Shown: positions 35,801 through 48,512 of the stretch, one piece after another
How positions within the stretch are numbered: position 1 is the stretch's first letter
How the letters are laid out: each line of letters opens with the position of its first letter
Source: Serinus canaria
Lineage: Eukaryota > Chordata > Aves > Passeriformes > Fringillidae
NCBI RefSeq assembly: GCF_022539315.1
Contig: NC_066337.1
Span: 806,001 to 870,000, forward strand
Reading direction: 5' to 3'
DNA: 64,000 bases
Program-made: the position numbers and the translations under genes
Notes under the pieces: generated by a model
The model's database searches: none
What the model was told of the DNA's origin: nothing
What the model saw: only the letters and a program-made list of their open reading frames with translations

Positions 35801-38800
35801 CTTGTGGCAACAGGAAACAACTGCGCCATTCTGAGCCAGGCCTAAACTGGAGACTAAAGGTGCTGTATGATGAGTTTGGGTTACTCTCCTCTGCATTACA
35901 CAGCTCACCTTGAACCTTCTACTGCTAAAACTGAGACTGAGATTTTGTTGAGGTCATGCAGATGTTGTTGGTTTATTTTTTCAGTCTGGACTCAGATGGG
36001 TCAAAATAATGCATTTCATAGACAGCTTTAAGGAAGTTTTCACCCTGATTAGGAGTGCAAAATGTTGAGAACCTTTTGGGAAAGCTCATTTTCAGGGGCT
36101 CTCCTTGTCGGGTGAGGAAACAGCTCAGAAAGTTCAGATCAGCTTTGTTTCTTGCAAAACAAACCCCAAAGTTGAGGATTCATAAATCATCACATATCCA
36201 GCTTAACATCCTGAGACCACAAACACCTTTAGAGAGCCTGGGCAGAGGCAACCCAGCCTGTAGGGCTGCACTGCCCCCAAATCCTCCTGTGCTGGTGGCC
36301 ATCACCTGTTCCCTACCCTAAGCAGGGAATCTCTGCGGGAAAAACACTCTTCCAAAAGGGGAAAACTTGTGAAAATGAAAGCCCAAATCCCCATGGCACT
36401 GAGCTCCAGGCTCGGTGCTCTGGAAAAGCCATCAGCTCATTTGGAAGGGGTTTCTGCATGAGGGAGACACCCAGCAGTGCCCAGAGCAGCCTGTCCTCGG
36501 GCTGGGAGCAGCTGCAGGGAAGCAGGAGTGCTCTGCCCAGCTCCAGCAGCTGCTCTGATGAGCACGGCTGGGATCAGCACACAAAGATCCACCATCCTAA
36601 AGTGGCATGGACTGGCACTGAATTCCCTGTGAAACAGGAGTGAGCACTCTGCCTGAGTCCAGCAAAGTTCCTTGGGTTTTGCAGTGGCTTAATAGCACAG
36701 AAATCACTGCAGGCACTGCCCTGGCAGGACAGGATGTTCTGATGATCATTATTGCAGCAGCACTTAAATCTTGCAGGTGCACCAGGGCTGCAGTGCTGGG
36801 CACAGCCAGCACGGTGAGGCACAGCCCCTGCTCCACAGACCCACCCTCCTGCGGTAGAGGAGGAATGCCATGGCTGACTCTCACCATTAAAAGGCAAATA
36901 TTAAGTATATGTAAGAGAAGTTTTATAAATGTATAGTTATGTTTTACCCCCCTCGCATTGTTATCAGGGGGTGGCCTGGGTTTGGGACATTTGGGAGGGT
37001 TGGCTTGTTACTATGGCAACAGCTGACCTCCAGTGTGAAAGAAAGTGATCTCAGGGTGTCAGGAAGTGATCTCCACCACTGGACACTGAAGAAAGAGTCA
37101 ATGGACAGAACTTTGGCAGGGGATAAAGGGTTATAAGGCAAAACCTCCATGGTGTGGATGACGACATGGTGGGAAAAATCCTCTGCTCCCGGCACCGTAA
37201 TATTTTCTCTATTCAGTCTGCTGTTGTATATTTTTAATAAGGTTTTAATAAACCTTATAAACTTTTGGAAGTATCATTCCTCACAATCCCAATGGAGGGG
37301 CCCAGAAAGAAGGCAGGATGGCTGGTGCCACCTTACAGACAGCAAAACCTCCTCATTTCAGATATTTAAAGGCAGACCCAGGGACTGCTGTACTGAATGT
37401 CAGCGTGCCCTGGTGCTGCCTTGCTGGGCGTGGAGACCAGTGTGACCAGACCTCAGTGTCCAAGGGATCAAGCAGGAAGCTGCTCCTGAGCAAATGAGCA
37501 GCAGCAGATGGTGAAAGTGGCCACTGAACCCAGGTTTTGGGGCTCGTGCCATGAGATCAACCATGCAATTCCCCTGATACTGCCTTTGGTGAGCCCAAAC
37601 CACGGGACACAAACACTGGGGATGATCCTGGAGATGCCACCTGGAGAATTCTACTCCTCTGCTAAGCTTTCCAAATGCAGCCTGCTCGTGTGCTTTGACT
37701 CCATCCAACTCCATCTCTCTGACAATTCTCAAACCTTATCAATAGCACAACTCAAGTCTCTCACTTGGGTGTTTATCTTGTGGGAATTGAGAAGTGTTTC
37801 CGGTTCCAAAGTGCCTGATTTCCCCAGCCCCAGGCAGCTGGTTTGGCCCAAGCACTGCTGCCTGCACAAAACTGCCTTCCCATTTCCCAGGAAATGGTCT
37901 AATTCCACAGGCAATCCTTCAAAAGCTTCCTGTGGGCTAGCAGCTCTTTTCTGATGGAACAGAATTAAATTTGCCAATGAGTTTGGATGGGAAATTGTTT
38001 TATTGTCCAGTCACAAGGGACAACTGTTCAAATCCAACAGTTTGGGGATTTTTTTTTTTTGTTGTGAATCATTTCCTTGGCTCTACTTCTCAAGAAAAAT
38101 AAAGGTGGGGCTTCCAGAGGCACCCATCTGTGATCTAACTTCTGTGCCACTGGAATCTGTGAAACTCCCACTGGTTTTGGGCAGGGAGAGATCAGCTTTG
38201 AAGAAACACCCTAAATTCTGTATCTCTGCTTTGCTGGCCAGAGGAGACATCTTCAGCTGCCTTTTCATCACAATTGGATTTTCTAGTGGAGAAAATACAC
38301 TTTTGCCTTTCTCTCCCTGCCCTTCCACCTTGATTTATGGCACCATCTCCTGATTTTTGAGTCCTTAAATAATTATACTCCTATAAAAGTTGTTTCACTG
38401 GGAAAAACAGCAGAGCATGTGGGGCCCAGCTCCAGTTCTCTGCCTCATCAGAGCACCATTATCCTCAGCACACCTTTGTGGGGGAAAGAAATGCTTTTAG
38501 CTCCATTTAAAGGTGAAGAGGAAACATTTGGAAGCTGTGAATGTGATCATGATTGCACAGAAGTCTTGGAAAAGCTGAAATCTAAGACTCCCAGCATCAG
38601 GTGCATGTGCCATCCCTAAGGTGATCATTTCTGTTTGGGTGCTGGGATAACACTTTTCCAGCCTGCTCACAACTCCTGGGTTTTTGGGGCTTAATAGAGC
38701 AAAAAGGAGGATTGGATCCATCCCATACTCAAGTGTGGGGCAGAAAGGAGCAATAAAGAGCTTCCATAACCTTTTTTTTCAGAGTCTTGGGTCATCTGCA

Positions 38801-39267
38801 AGCAGCAGATTTACATATGGGGAATCACTCTTGGGTTTTGAACTCTCCCACAAACCTGGGCCTGCCGGAGCACAGGAAAGCTCCAGCCCTGGCCAGTTGT
38901 GGGTCCTGCTTATGGGGAGGGCACAGCCCTCTATCTGCAGACCTATGGAACTGTTTGCCTGAGACAAATCAGTTAATGTCAGGTTTAATCTCCATGGCAA
39001 AGTTGTGTATTTTTATCACATAGCCACAGATGTTATTATCTGTAAGACTTATCTAATCTCCTCCAGAGCCCTGCTCAGTTCTTCACCTCCCTGATAGCAC
39101 CAGTAGCTCCATCTGTGTTCATCTGAACTTTCCAAGCCCATTTTACTCCCTGTTTCCCTGTTTGCTCTCTCTGCTTGCCTTTGGCTCATTTCCCTGTGCC
39201 TTGCTGCAGGAGGAGCCCGGGGAGTTCACCCTGGGGCGGGGGCTGGGGTGGGCAGGGCAATACTCAC
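32900..39267 (-). other. FLI1: FLI1 intron 4
   Basis: About 6.4 kb. The only clear mobile element is the LTR-like stretch at 36910-37287. The rest looks unique, with no further exon or CR1 end recognised. Confidence 0.8.
36910..37287 (+). mobile_element. Probable solo LTR of an endogenous retrovirus
   Basis: A stretch of about 375 bp runs from a TGTAAGAGAAG to a CTCACA. It carries a TTTTAATAAGGTTTTAATAAAC block (AATAAA about 40 bases before the end) and a TATTTTTAATA promoter-like run. TG...CA ends, a poly(A) signal near the 3' end and an isolated position suggest a solo LTR. No target-site duplication could be fixed, so the edges are uncertain. It is unlike the LTRs at 17.6 kb and 51 kb. 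Confidence 0.5.
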
Positions 39268-39471
39268 TTTCCCTGAGGTAACTGAGGTGAGACAGCAGAA
39301 TTTCTGTGTTGTAGGGGGAGGTGGTGCGCAGGAAGTCGTCCTTGTTCATTTTGCAGAGCTCCTTGCCGTCCATGTTCTGGAAGATGGTGGTGTCGATCTC
39401 CATCAAGCCGTACTCCTTGATTGCCCACTCCAGCCACTGGCGCACATGCTCCTGGGTCCAGAGGGTGGGAT
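39268..39471 (-). CDS. FLI1: FLI1 exon 4: PNT (pointed/SAM) domain
   Basis: A 204-base exon encoding most of the PNT domain (residues 129-195), a helical SAM-like bundle for protein interaction in ETS factors. Visible blocks are [32 protein letters not shown] and [10 protein letters not shown]. The acceptor is CCCCTGGCAG and the donor is GGAAA followed by GTGAGTA. It is nearly as conserved as the ETS exon, with small changes such as TTIFQN for human TSFFQN. Both phases fit exons 3 and 5. Confidence 0.98.
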
Positions 39472-39894
39472 CTGCCAGGGGAGAACAGAGGATGGGCACA
39501 CACACACCTCCAGAGTCCCTGCAGCCCCGTCACAGCACCAGCCATTGTTTCCACAGGCAGAGATATTAAATTTACTGACCCCTGTTCAGGATGAACAGGC
39601 ACCGTGCTGGAGCAGGGCTCAGCATGGACAACCTGGCCTGGTCACTTCTGCCTTCCCCACCTGCCCAAAGCTCCCTCCTCTGCTTGGGAACAGCCCTGGT
39701 GACATTGGACTCTTCTCTGTCTGGAAAAAAGCTTCCCGAAGGAAGCTGAGCCTTTTGAGAGGGAGTTCCTGTCCCAGTGTGGCTCTGCAAGGCTGTGCAG
39801 GGACATCAGGGCTGTGTGAGTCCCACCAGGGGCATTAGGGAGCCCCAGAGCTGGCACAAGAGACCCTGTTCATGGTCAGCAAAGGGACTCAGAA

Positions 39895-40110
39895 AAGAAA
39901 ATAAAAAATAAAAATAACACATTAAAATAAAAATTTTAAAAAATTAATTAAATTAAATTAAATTAAATTAAATTTAAAAAATAAATAGTAACAAAAGAAA
40001 TAAAATAAAATAAAATAAAATAAAATAAAATATAAAATAAAATAAAATAAAATAAAATAAAATAAAATAAAATAAAATAAAATAAAATAAAATAAAATAA
40101 AATAAATAAT
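39895..40110 (+). repeat. (AAAAT)n pentanucleotide microsatellite
   Basis: A degenerate AAATTAAATT start leads into about twenty near-perfect AAAAT units (40003-40105). The open frames on the - strand here are caused by the repeat. Confidence 0.97.
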
Positions 40111-42522
40111 AGAACAGAGCAGCGTGCCCTGGGTGTGAGTGGGAGTTGTTCACCCCGGGCAGGAGCACAGTCCTGCCTCCCCTGTCCCTGTAAGGCAGCC
40201 AGCTGTGCGAGGGCTGGTGCATTTTGTGCTGTCTGGGCGTCCCGGAGTGCCAGCAGAGCTCCAGCTGTGGGATCGTTATTGCTGCTGCTGACGTAGGAGC
40301 TGCTCCAGCCCGGCTGGAGCTCAGCCCCGTGGAGATGAGTGGTTAAAAACAGCAATCAGCCTTTGAATTCTGCAAAGGGTATTAGATCAGAGGGCCCAGC
40401 AAGAGCTGGTGCCACAGTGCTTGACAGCCATTTTCAGAGCATATCAGCATTCTCAGATGTTTCCTGTGCTGCTGCTCCCCACGGATCTGATTTCCAAGCT
40501 GGAGTTGCACATTCATGTTCTGCTGCAGCTGCACAGGATTGCAGAGGAGTTCAGACTTTGGAGATGTCTGATGTGTCATTAACAGCTGGCCCAGCTCTGA
40601 GACAGACCTCAGACACTCTGATCCCAGGGAGCTGAGAACATGGATCAGGAACATGCCCAGGGCTCTGGGGGTGCTCTGGGCAGAACAAGAAATGCCTCTG
40701 CCTGGATTTAGGGGGTATAAAGCAATGCCTTAGCCCAGGGCTGGACACTGGGTGCCCAGGCTGAGGGTAGCCCTGGGTACAAAAGGTCAGGAGGTGCCCA
40801 CACCTGGCATTCCAGGGCATCTCTGCAATAACAGCACCAAACAGGGAACTGAGACCAAGGGACCAGAAATGTAACTGAGACCTTTCCCCACTGAATCCCC
40901 AGAAAACCTGGGCTGCTGGAAGCTGAATTCAGAACAGGAATTTACAACCCCACACCTTTGCAACCCCAGTCTGCTCTGAGAACAACATGGATTTCCTTCA
41001 GGTTTTGGCAACAGTTAATTGAAATTCTGTTTTCTAAATACTGGCCAAATGCTGCAAATTTTACAATGCAAGTATTCAAGGGAGGATTCTTTTTTATTTT
41101 TTTAATTAAAAGACTTATTTATCTTGGGTTTTGAAAACAACCCAACATCTAGAGGGTAGAGTAAATTTGTGGCTTCCCTGTAAACACTGTAAAAGACATT
41201 GAATGGTGTCTGAAAATCTGCCTTCTTGAAACATGGCTTAGAGCTTGTTATTACTACTATTGTAAGCTTAATGTGACATTATTCTTGCTTATCTTCGCCC
41301 TAATGCGCTATAAATCTCCATTCTGGATTAAATTAAAATATCCAAATGTCTTTCTTGGATGACTGGGGCGCCTTCTCCTGCAGCCAGGGATCTGGGATGA
41401 TGTTCATTATTGTCTTCCAAAGTCTGGTAAATCTCTGCTCTTTCACAAGGATCTCAAGGGTTTGATTTGTGAATGGTCATAAGGGGGGGAAAAGTCCTTT
41501 CCTTAACTTTCCTTCAAAGAGGAGATTCCAAATTTTCTCTTCCACTGAGGGCACTGAAAGTAATTCCCTCTATCTCAACAATGCTAAACTTCAGCTCACC
41601 TTTGGTTTTTTTAAACATACAGGATAAATACTGCCCCTGGAACATCTTTAATTACACAGGGACTGGCTGGTGCCAGCTGCACCTTTCCAGGCAGGGTGAC
41701 ACTGGACACACCTGTGCTGCTGTCCCCAAGCAGCTCAGCCAGTCTCTCAAACATCAGCCTGAATGGGATTCAGAGGTTTGCCATCAATCCTTTATTGGCT
41801 TCTCCTCACTGCATTCAGTTCAAGCCTTTCCTTTTCATCCTAAATGGCAAACAAATGCTTGGGAACTGTCATCTGCTCGTGGTCAAGACACACTCAGAGA
41901 AAGGAGCTGAATTCCACGAGTGCATTTCCTCCTGCCAGCACTGTCTGCCTGCTCTCCTGCCCTGCTGAAAGCCTCAGAGCTGGGCCACTTCTGGGATGTC
42001 ACTGGGCCAGCACTTGGCTCCTTTGCTGGAAACTTCCTGGCCCTGGCTGTTTATAAACTTCACAGGGAAACTGCTCCTCATTTCAGGTTCCCCCCACAGC
42101 AGCTCTCACCCCTGAGTGTCGAAATGCATCCAGAGCATCCTGCCAGCCCCAGGCAGCAGATGTGGATACCAAACACAAAGCTGGACAGGAATGTTTCTGT
42201 GTGACAATTTTTGGAAGGATAATGCAGTTCCTTCAAAATAGAATTTTTCTGGGTTTCTACTTCTAAAAAGTAGAATAAAGGAAACAAAAAAATAAAAAAG
42301 GAAACAAAATAGCTCATTTTGAATCAATCAGTATGACTTGAAAGTGCAGCTAGATCCTGAGAGCACCAGGGGAGTTATAACTTGGGCCCACTTCATTCCT
42401 CTTTGATCATCCCCTGCGTGTCCCAGGAAGCAGATTCTCCTCTAACACATGACAGGAGATGGATTTGGTTCATCACACCAAAACAACACTTCAATCTGGG
42501 AAAGAAAAATTAAAAATAAAAT

Positions 42523-42542
42523 TAAAAAAAAAAAAAAAAAAA
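42523..42542 (+). repeat. Poly-A tract
   Basis: An uninterrupted A run of about 18 bases, followed by GAAGAAG. It could be the tail of an unrecognised element or simple sequence. Confidence 0.9.
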
Positions 42543-42746
42543 GAAGAAGCACCAGTTATCTGCTGCCTATCCTGATTCAGATCATGCACTGGGACATGGG
42601 AATTGCCACTACCCAGAAACTCTGATATTTTCCTTATTTTTTGTGTGGTTTATAAGACAGAAAATTCCTCTGGGAGTGGATAAACAAACCAAACAAAAAT
42701 CTCCTCCAGGCAGAGCAGGGACGGCTGCCCCGGCCCGTGGCAGTAC

Positions 42747-42901
42747 CTGCAGGGACGATGACCCTCCTCTCGTTGGTGGTCATGTTGGGGGGAGGCCCGT
42801 TCTTCTCATCCATGTAGGTGCTGTAGCTCATGGGGCTGGATTCGCTCCCTGCTCCCACCAGCTTGCCACACTTGCTCACGCTGCAGTCCACGGGAGACTC
42901 C
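42747..42901 (-). CDS. FLI1: FLI1 exon 3: N-terminal activation region
   Basis: A 155-base exon encoding residues 77-127, with [35 protein letters not shown] and IVPA. It aligns with human FLI1 but has one proline fewer in the GPPPP run. The acceptor is TTGTCTTGCAG and the donor is CTGCAG followed by GTACTG. The exon starts with the last base of Arg76 and ends with the first base of Asp128. The region lies between the N-terminal activation segment and the PNT domain. Confidence 0.97.
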
Positions 42902-43539
42902 CTGCAAGACAAAGCAAAGCTGGGTCAGCATCAGAGCCCCTCCATCCCTGCACACAGGAGGGGCTGGCCCACTGGGGACACTCAGCTGTCCCTCTCCCTT
43001 ATGGAGAGGCCATTCCTGACACGTTACTGGGTGTCATAAGGGCTCTGTGGGGCACCCAGGGGATCTCTGATAATGCAGCTGGAGTCTCCAAGGGAATGAC
43101 TCCAGACAAGGCCATGTGTGCAGCAGCTCTGAAATACCAACACTCCCAAACCAGGTAAGGAGCCAGTGCCCAGGACAGCAGTCTGTGGGTTCCACCCCAC
43201 TCCCTCACCCCTGGCTGCTCAGTGCATTCCAGCAGTCCTGCAGGCCAGCTGGCTGCTCCTGGGAGACCTGCTGGGCTGTTCCACCCTTTGTGGTGCTAAA
43301 ACACCCCTCCTGTTGCAGTGCAGCCTGGCAGTGGGACACAGGTGCTCTGCTCACCTGCCCTGAGGTGTTTCTGCAGAGCTCACAGGGACACAGGAACAGC
43401 CCTTTCATGACTTTAACAAAGAACCCAGAACACCCACCCAAAGGAAGAGGACTGTCCCCAGAGAACACCCAATGGCAGCACAGACTGATCTATCCAGGGC
43501 TGAATGGGATGGAGCTTGTCTGTTCTTGGAGCCTCCAGA

Positions 43540-43725
43540 ACTGCAGGAGCATTTGGATAACACTCAGGGACAGGGTGGGATTGCTGGGGTGTCCTGTGCA
43601 GGGACAGGAGATGGACTCGGTGATCCTGTGGGTCCCCTAAACACAGCCTGTTCAATTATTCTATTGTTCAATTATTCTATTGTTCAATTATTCTCTTATT
43701 CTGTTATTTTATTATTCTCCGATTA
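43540..43725 (+). repeat. CR1 LINE 3' fragment with an ATTCTATTGTTCA tail repeat
   Basis: A sense CR1 end (GGATAACACTCAGGGACAGG, GGACTCGGTGATCCTGTGGG) is followed by three to four units of TTCAATTATTCTATTG. CR1 tails usually end in short ATTCTATG repeats, and this tail seems to have been expanded. Confidence 0.75.
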
Positions 43726-44894
43726 ATAGTGCCACAGTTCACTACCTGGTGAGGAAATCTGGGAATCTTGGATGCCCCAGGCATGAGTCAGGAACTTCAG
43801 ACCCCAGTATCAGGTGTGAAAAGGGCTCTGGCCCCAGTTTAACTCCTGAGGTGCTGGAGTGACAAAGAGGGGACATCCAGCAGTTCAGGTGGCACCATGC
43901 TAAGGCCTGGCCTACTGCAGAGCCTTGGGAAGACTCTGGGTCTTCAGAGAAGACTCTGTGAGTCTCCAGAGCCTGAGTGGGAGCAGGGATTGTGCTTTTC
44001 TCCAGCTGCAGGAGCTGCTCCTGCCTTTCATCCCTTCAAAGCCCAGCCCCAAGCCTGCCAGGCACACACAGCACATCCCACCTTGAGGGGCTTCCAGGGA
44101 AGGGCACATCATTGTCCTCACCTTCCCAAGGGGGGAATTAGTGCACAACCTCTGCACACAGAACAAACCCAGGCTTTAATCCCAGAGCCATTTCCAGGGC
44201 AGTTTAGGCCATGTTTAATCCCAGAGCTGTCCTCCTCTTCTGGCAGAAGCCAAGAGCTTCGGGAGGGAACCATTCCCTGCAGGGTAAGCACGGCGACAGT
44301 GCACAAATCCCACCCTCTGAGCTCAGCTGGCAAGAGTTCCAAGCAGGACACTAAACAAATTTGTCTCTTAACCTGAGCTGGGGGGGGGAGCAGTGCCTGA
44401 AATTCAGTTATCATGGCTGGGAGATAAATGCTCCACCGAGATATTCCAAGGCAGATGGTAATTTTTTCCTCATGCCTGACGAAGGGAATGTTGCTGGAAA
44501 ATGGAAATAAGATGTATAACTTACACATGTTCGAATTTAAGGGTTTACTAGTTCGCCTACTGTTTTTCCAGGCAGGGAACCAAAATCTGCCTTCAGAGAG
44601 GCAACTGCTGAAGGCTCGATGTCCCCGGGGCAACCGGAGAGGCTGAGGAGCTGTGAGGGCTTTCCCAGGGTGAATCAGGAGGGCTGGGTCCTGGGGCACT
44701 GCTCCTGCCAGGTGGGCAAGTGCCTGTGCTGGCAGGAAATGGCCCTGGGGCAGCAGCAGGGAGCTGGGTGCTGCTGGGCACAGAGCTGAGAGCTTGGGCA
44801 CAGAGCTGAGACCTGCTGGGCACAGAGATAAGTGCTGCTGAGCACAGAGCTGAGAATTTGGGCATGGCCTGGGCTGGGGAGGGCCAGGGGGGCA

Positions 44895-45695
44895 TCCGAG
44901 ATTTGGGTGTGACAGTGTGATCCAGGTGTGACACTGCTCCAGGTGTGATACTGCTCCAGGAGTGCCAGCATGATCCAGGGTGTGACACGATGCTCCGGTG
45001 TGATGATCCAGGTGTGACACTGTGAGCCAGGTGTGACACCATGCTCAGGGGTGTGACCCTGTGCTCCCAGGGTTCATACTGTCCTCCAGCGTGTCACATT
45101 GTCCTCCAGGGCGTGACAGCGTGATCCAGGTGTGACAGTGTGATCCAGGTGTGACAGCATGGTCCAGGAAAGACAGTGTGATCCAGGTGTGACAGAGTGA
45201 TCCAGGTGTGACAGTGTGATCCAGGAGAGACAGCATGATCCAGGTGTGACAGAGTGATCCAGGTGTGACAGTGTGATCCAGGTGTGACAGGACGATCTGG
45301 GTGTGATGATCCAGGTGTGACCCTGTACTCCAGGGGCTCATACTGTCCTCCAGCATGTTACATTGTCCTCCAGGGTGTGACACCGTGATCCAGGTGTGAC
45401 ACTGTGCTCCAAGGAATCATACCCTGCTCCAGGGTGTCACATGATGCTCCAGGGTGTCACACAGTGTCCCAGGGTGTGACACTATGCTCCAGACTCTCAT
45501 ATCCTGATCTAGGCTGTCACACTGTACTCCAGAATGTCACAGCATGCTCCAGGGTGTGACACTGTGCTCCATGGTCTCACACCGTGCTCCAGGCTGTCAC
45601 ACTGTGCTCCAGGTGTCACACTTTGCTCCATGGAGTGACACTGTGCCCCAGGGTCTCACACTGTTCTCCAGGGGCTCAGACTGTTGTGCCCATAG
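44895..45695 (+). repeat. VNTR of about 18-20 bp units
   Basis: Roughly 40 diverged units share GTGATCCAGGTGTGACA or GTGCTCCAGGGTGTCACA. Two subtypes alternate in blocks (GATCCAGGTGTGAC in the first half, GCTCCAGGGTGTCAC in the second). The long - strand frames (44118-45383) are products of the repeat. Confidence 0.95.
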
Positions 45696-45844
45696 GTGAG
45701 TGACCAGCCTCCTCTCCTGCCCTGCCTGGGGACCAGAGTTCTCTCTTCCATCCTGCTCTGGAGTAAAATTTCCCTGGAAAATGCCCCTGCAGATGGGACA
45801 GGCACTATTTATGATCAAATAATTCTATATATTTCACTCAGGCA

Positions 45845-46395
45845 GCTCCATGGGGAACTGTTCCAGCACAGACCCCACCTGCAGTGCTGGGTCCAGCTCT
45901 GGGGCCCCCAAGACAAGAATGTCGTGGAGCTGCTGGGGCAAATCCAGAGGAGAAGATGAAGCTACTCCAGGGGCCCCTCTGCTCTGGAGCCATGCTGGGA
46001 AAGCTGGGGGTGCTCACCTGGAGAGGAGAAGGCTCCAGGGAGAGCTCAGAGCCCCTTGCAGGGCCTGAAGGGGCCCCAGGAGAGATGGAGAGGGACTGGG
46101 GACAAGGGATGGAGGGACAGGACACAGGGAATGGCTCCCACTGCCAGAGGGCAGGAATGGATGGGAGGTTGGGAATTAGGAATTATTCCTCTGAGAGTGG
46201 ACAGGCCCTGGCACAGGATGCCCAGAGCAGCTGTGGCTGCCCCTGGATCCCTGGCAGTGCCCAAGGCCAGGGGCTGGACAGGGTTTAGAGCAGCTTGGAA
46301 CAGTGAAAGGTGTCCCTGCCCATGGCAGGGGTTTGGATTTGGATGGTGTCTGAGGTCCCTCCCAGCCCAAACCTCAGGATTCTGTGACTCTGGGA
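45845..46395 (+). repeat. CR1 LINE 3' region (about 550 bp)
   Basis: The longest CR1 piece in the window, in sense orientation. It runs from CCAGCTCTGGGGCCCCCAAG through GGAGCTGCTGGGGCAAATCC, CTGGATCCCTGGCAGTGCCC and GGTGTCCCTGCCCATGGCAG to GGTCCCTCCCAGCCCAAACC and ATTCTGTGACTCTG. It includes the 3' part of ORF2 and the 3'UTR and is not coding. Confidence 0.93.
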
Positions 46396-48315
46396 TATCC
46401 AGACTCTTGGATACCAACACTTTGTAAAGAGCCTCTCCATGTTTCTGCTGGCTTGGAATGAGCACAGGGACAGAGCAGAGTCCTTGGCTGGCTGTGCTCC
46501 CTGCTCACATCATGCACAGTGACCCTCACAGTGAAGCAACTAAAATAACCCCGAGGCTGTGAGATCCCCTCAGGTTTTTGGGGTGATTTTTCACATGACA
46601 GACTCTGCTCTCCAGTTCATACCCTGCCCATCTCTTGCTCTGTCTCAGCAGCCCAACCTGGACAGCCAAGTCCCAGAAACCTCTGGCAGAAAGGTCTGAA
46701 GGGACTTCAAGGGACTGAGGTGCCCCTGCCGGGCACTATGGGCAGAGGAGCCACTCCATGAATCCTGCAGGACACTGAATGTGCTCCAGGTGCCTGGCAG
46801 GGTCGTGTCCCTGTGCCTGGAGAGCTGCCTCCCTTCCCTCTGGGGAAGTTTTGGGGATGGCTGCACCCAGAGCTGACCCTGTAGGACACACATAACTGGG
46901 AATAGCTTCACCCAACTGGGCAGGAGACTGAGCTATCCCTGAGAAAGCACCATGGACTCTTCAGTGACAGAAAGGGAGAAGATCCTTAACTTTGTGTCCT
47001 CTGGAACCCAGCATTTCCTACCAAACACAGCCTTTTCTTGGGAATTCAGAAGTTCTGCCAGCCTGAGTCACCCCTGCAGCCCCTGCCCTGCCCCAGGTGA
47101 GGGATTTACCCCAGCAGGAGGGGGGGTGCCTACACAGGAGAGGATTCAGCCTGGGGAACAACGACAGTGTCAGAGGAGAGCAGGGAGCTGGGAGCCATGG
47201 ATGAGTTCATGGAATATCGCTCCTTCCTCAACTCCTGCATCACCCACAGGCAGTCTGGGATTCAAAGAAATATTCCCTCATCATTTGAAAGGGTTTGTGC
47301 CAGGGCATTTCAGCTGTCAGATCAACCCCTGGCTTTTCCCAGAGGTTCCAGTGGCTGTCCATGCTGGATTTGCTCAGGCTGTGGATGCCCACAGGTATAT
47401 GGGCACAGCTCATTCACAAGCTCCCCAGAGCACAGATCCTGTGGCAGGGGCAGAGTCCAAGGAACGGAAGCACAACCATTCCCACTGTCCAGAGGCTCCT
47501 TGTTCCAGCAGCTCTCTCTGGGGATGCCAAGAGTTTGCATCTTTTGTTTGGGACAGTTTTTCCTAGACTGGCCAAAATGGACAAACAGCTTCCCTGGCAC
47601 TGACCAGTAAATCCTCTGTACAGCTCCAGCCTGGGCTCCAGAGGTGTGGAAACAAAACCATCACTGTCCCAGGTCTCTGGGAACCACCTTTGACTTCTGC
47701 TTGAAAGAGCAAAATAATGGATTTCAGGAATTTCTGAACCTGACTCAGGAATATTTCCTCCTTTCTATCCTTCTTTTCCTATCCTTTCATGCCTCCTTTC
47801 TTCCACCCCTCTTTTCTTTTGAAATTTGCTGCTTTTTGGTGTAGAGCCCCATTTTTAATTTATCAAATCTGACTACTGATTAGTTTGACTATAACTTCCC
47901 AAGAAAACTCACTCCCTTATCAACCTACAACACTGGTGTTGAGTGAAGGAAGGAAGAACAGACACTGGGGTTCTGCCTGTGGTCCCCTCTTACAGAGGGA
48001 ACAGCCAGCTCCTCCAGACTTGCATCTGCCTGGGCTTCAACCCTGCTCTCAGGAATGCCTCGGGAGGAAGGAGACTCCACTGAAAGAGGCTGCAGCAGAT
48101 GGCAAGGTTCGGGTGGTTTGTCCCAGCCAGGTACAGGCAGACAGGGGGGAGATGCTGGGGCGGAAGGAGCCGGCAGATCCCACTAGAGGGCTCACACGGG
48201 GCTTCGCGGGGAGCTCCTCCCTGCCGGCGCCAGAGCAGGTCCCTTGCCTTGGGCTGACACAGCCCCCGGGCACAAACACCTTGGGGGCCCCGAACCTTGG
48301 CGGTTCTGGAGCAAG

Positions 48316-48512
48316 AGAAACATCACATCAAAGAAAGCCAGAGGGGTTTGGACTGGAAGGACCCTTCAAGCTCATCCAGTCCCACCTCTGCCATGGGCAG
48401 GGACACCTCCAGTTATCCCAGGCTGCTCCAAGCCCTGTCCAGCCTGGCCTTGGGCACTGCCAGGGATCCAGGGGCAGCCACAGCTGCTCTGAGACGTCTC
48501 TGCAGAACGGCT
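48316..48512 (-). repeat. CR1 LINE 3' end fragment
   Basis: An antisense CR1 end: GGTTTGGACTGGAAGGACCC, TCAAGCTCATCCAGTCCCAC, CTGCCATGGGCAGGGACACC, GTCCAGCCTGGCCTTGGGCA. A CpG-containing stretch lies just upstream at about 48130-48300. Confidence 0.92.

Larger units (their letters stand above)
39472..42746 (-). other. FLI1: FLI1 intron 3
   Basis: About 3.3 kb. It holds the AAATA-type microsatellite at 39895-40110, an 18-A run near 42525, and an AT-rich unique block at 41200-41420 that could be a conserved noncoding element. No other exon is seen. Confidence 0.8.

Noticed and set aside
44118..45383. 300-codon and 112-codon ORFs on the - strand
   Set aside because: They are created by the 18-bp VNTR (repeated HTWITLS-type peptides).
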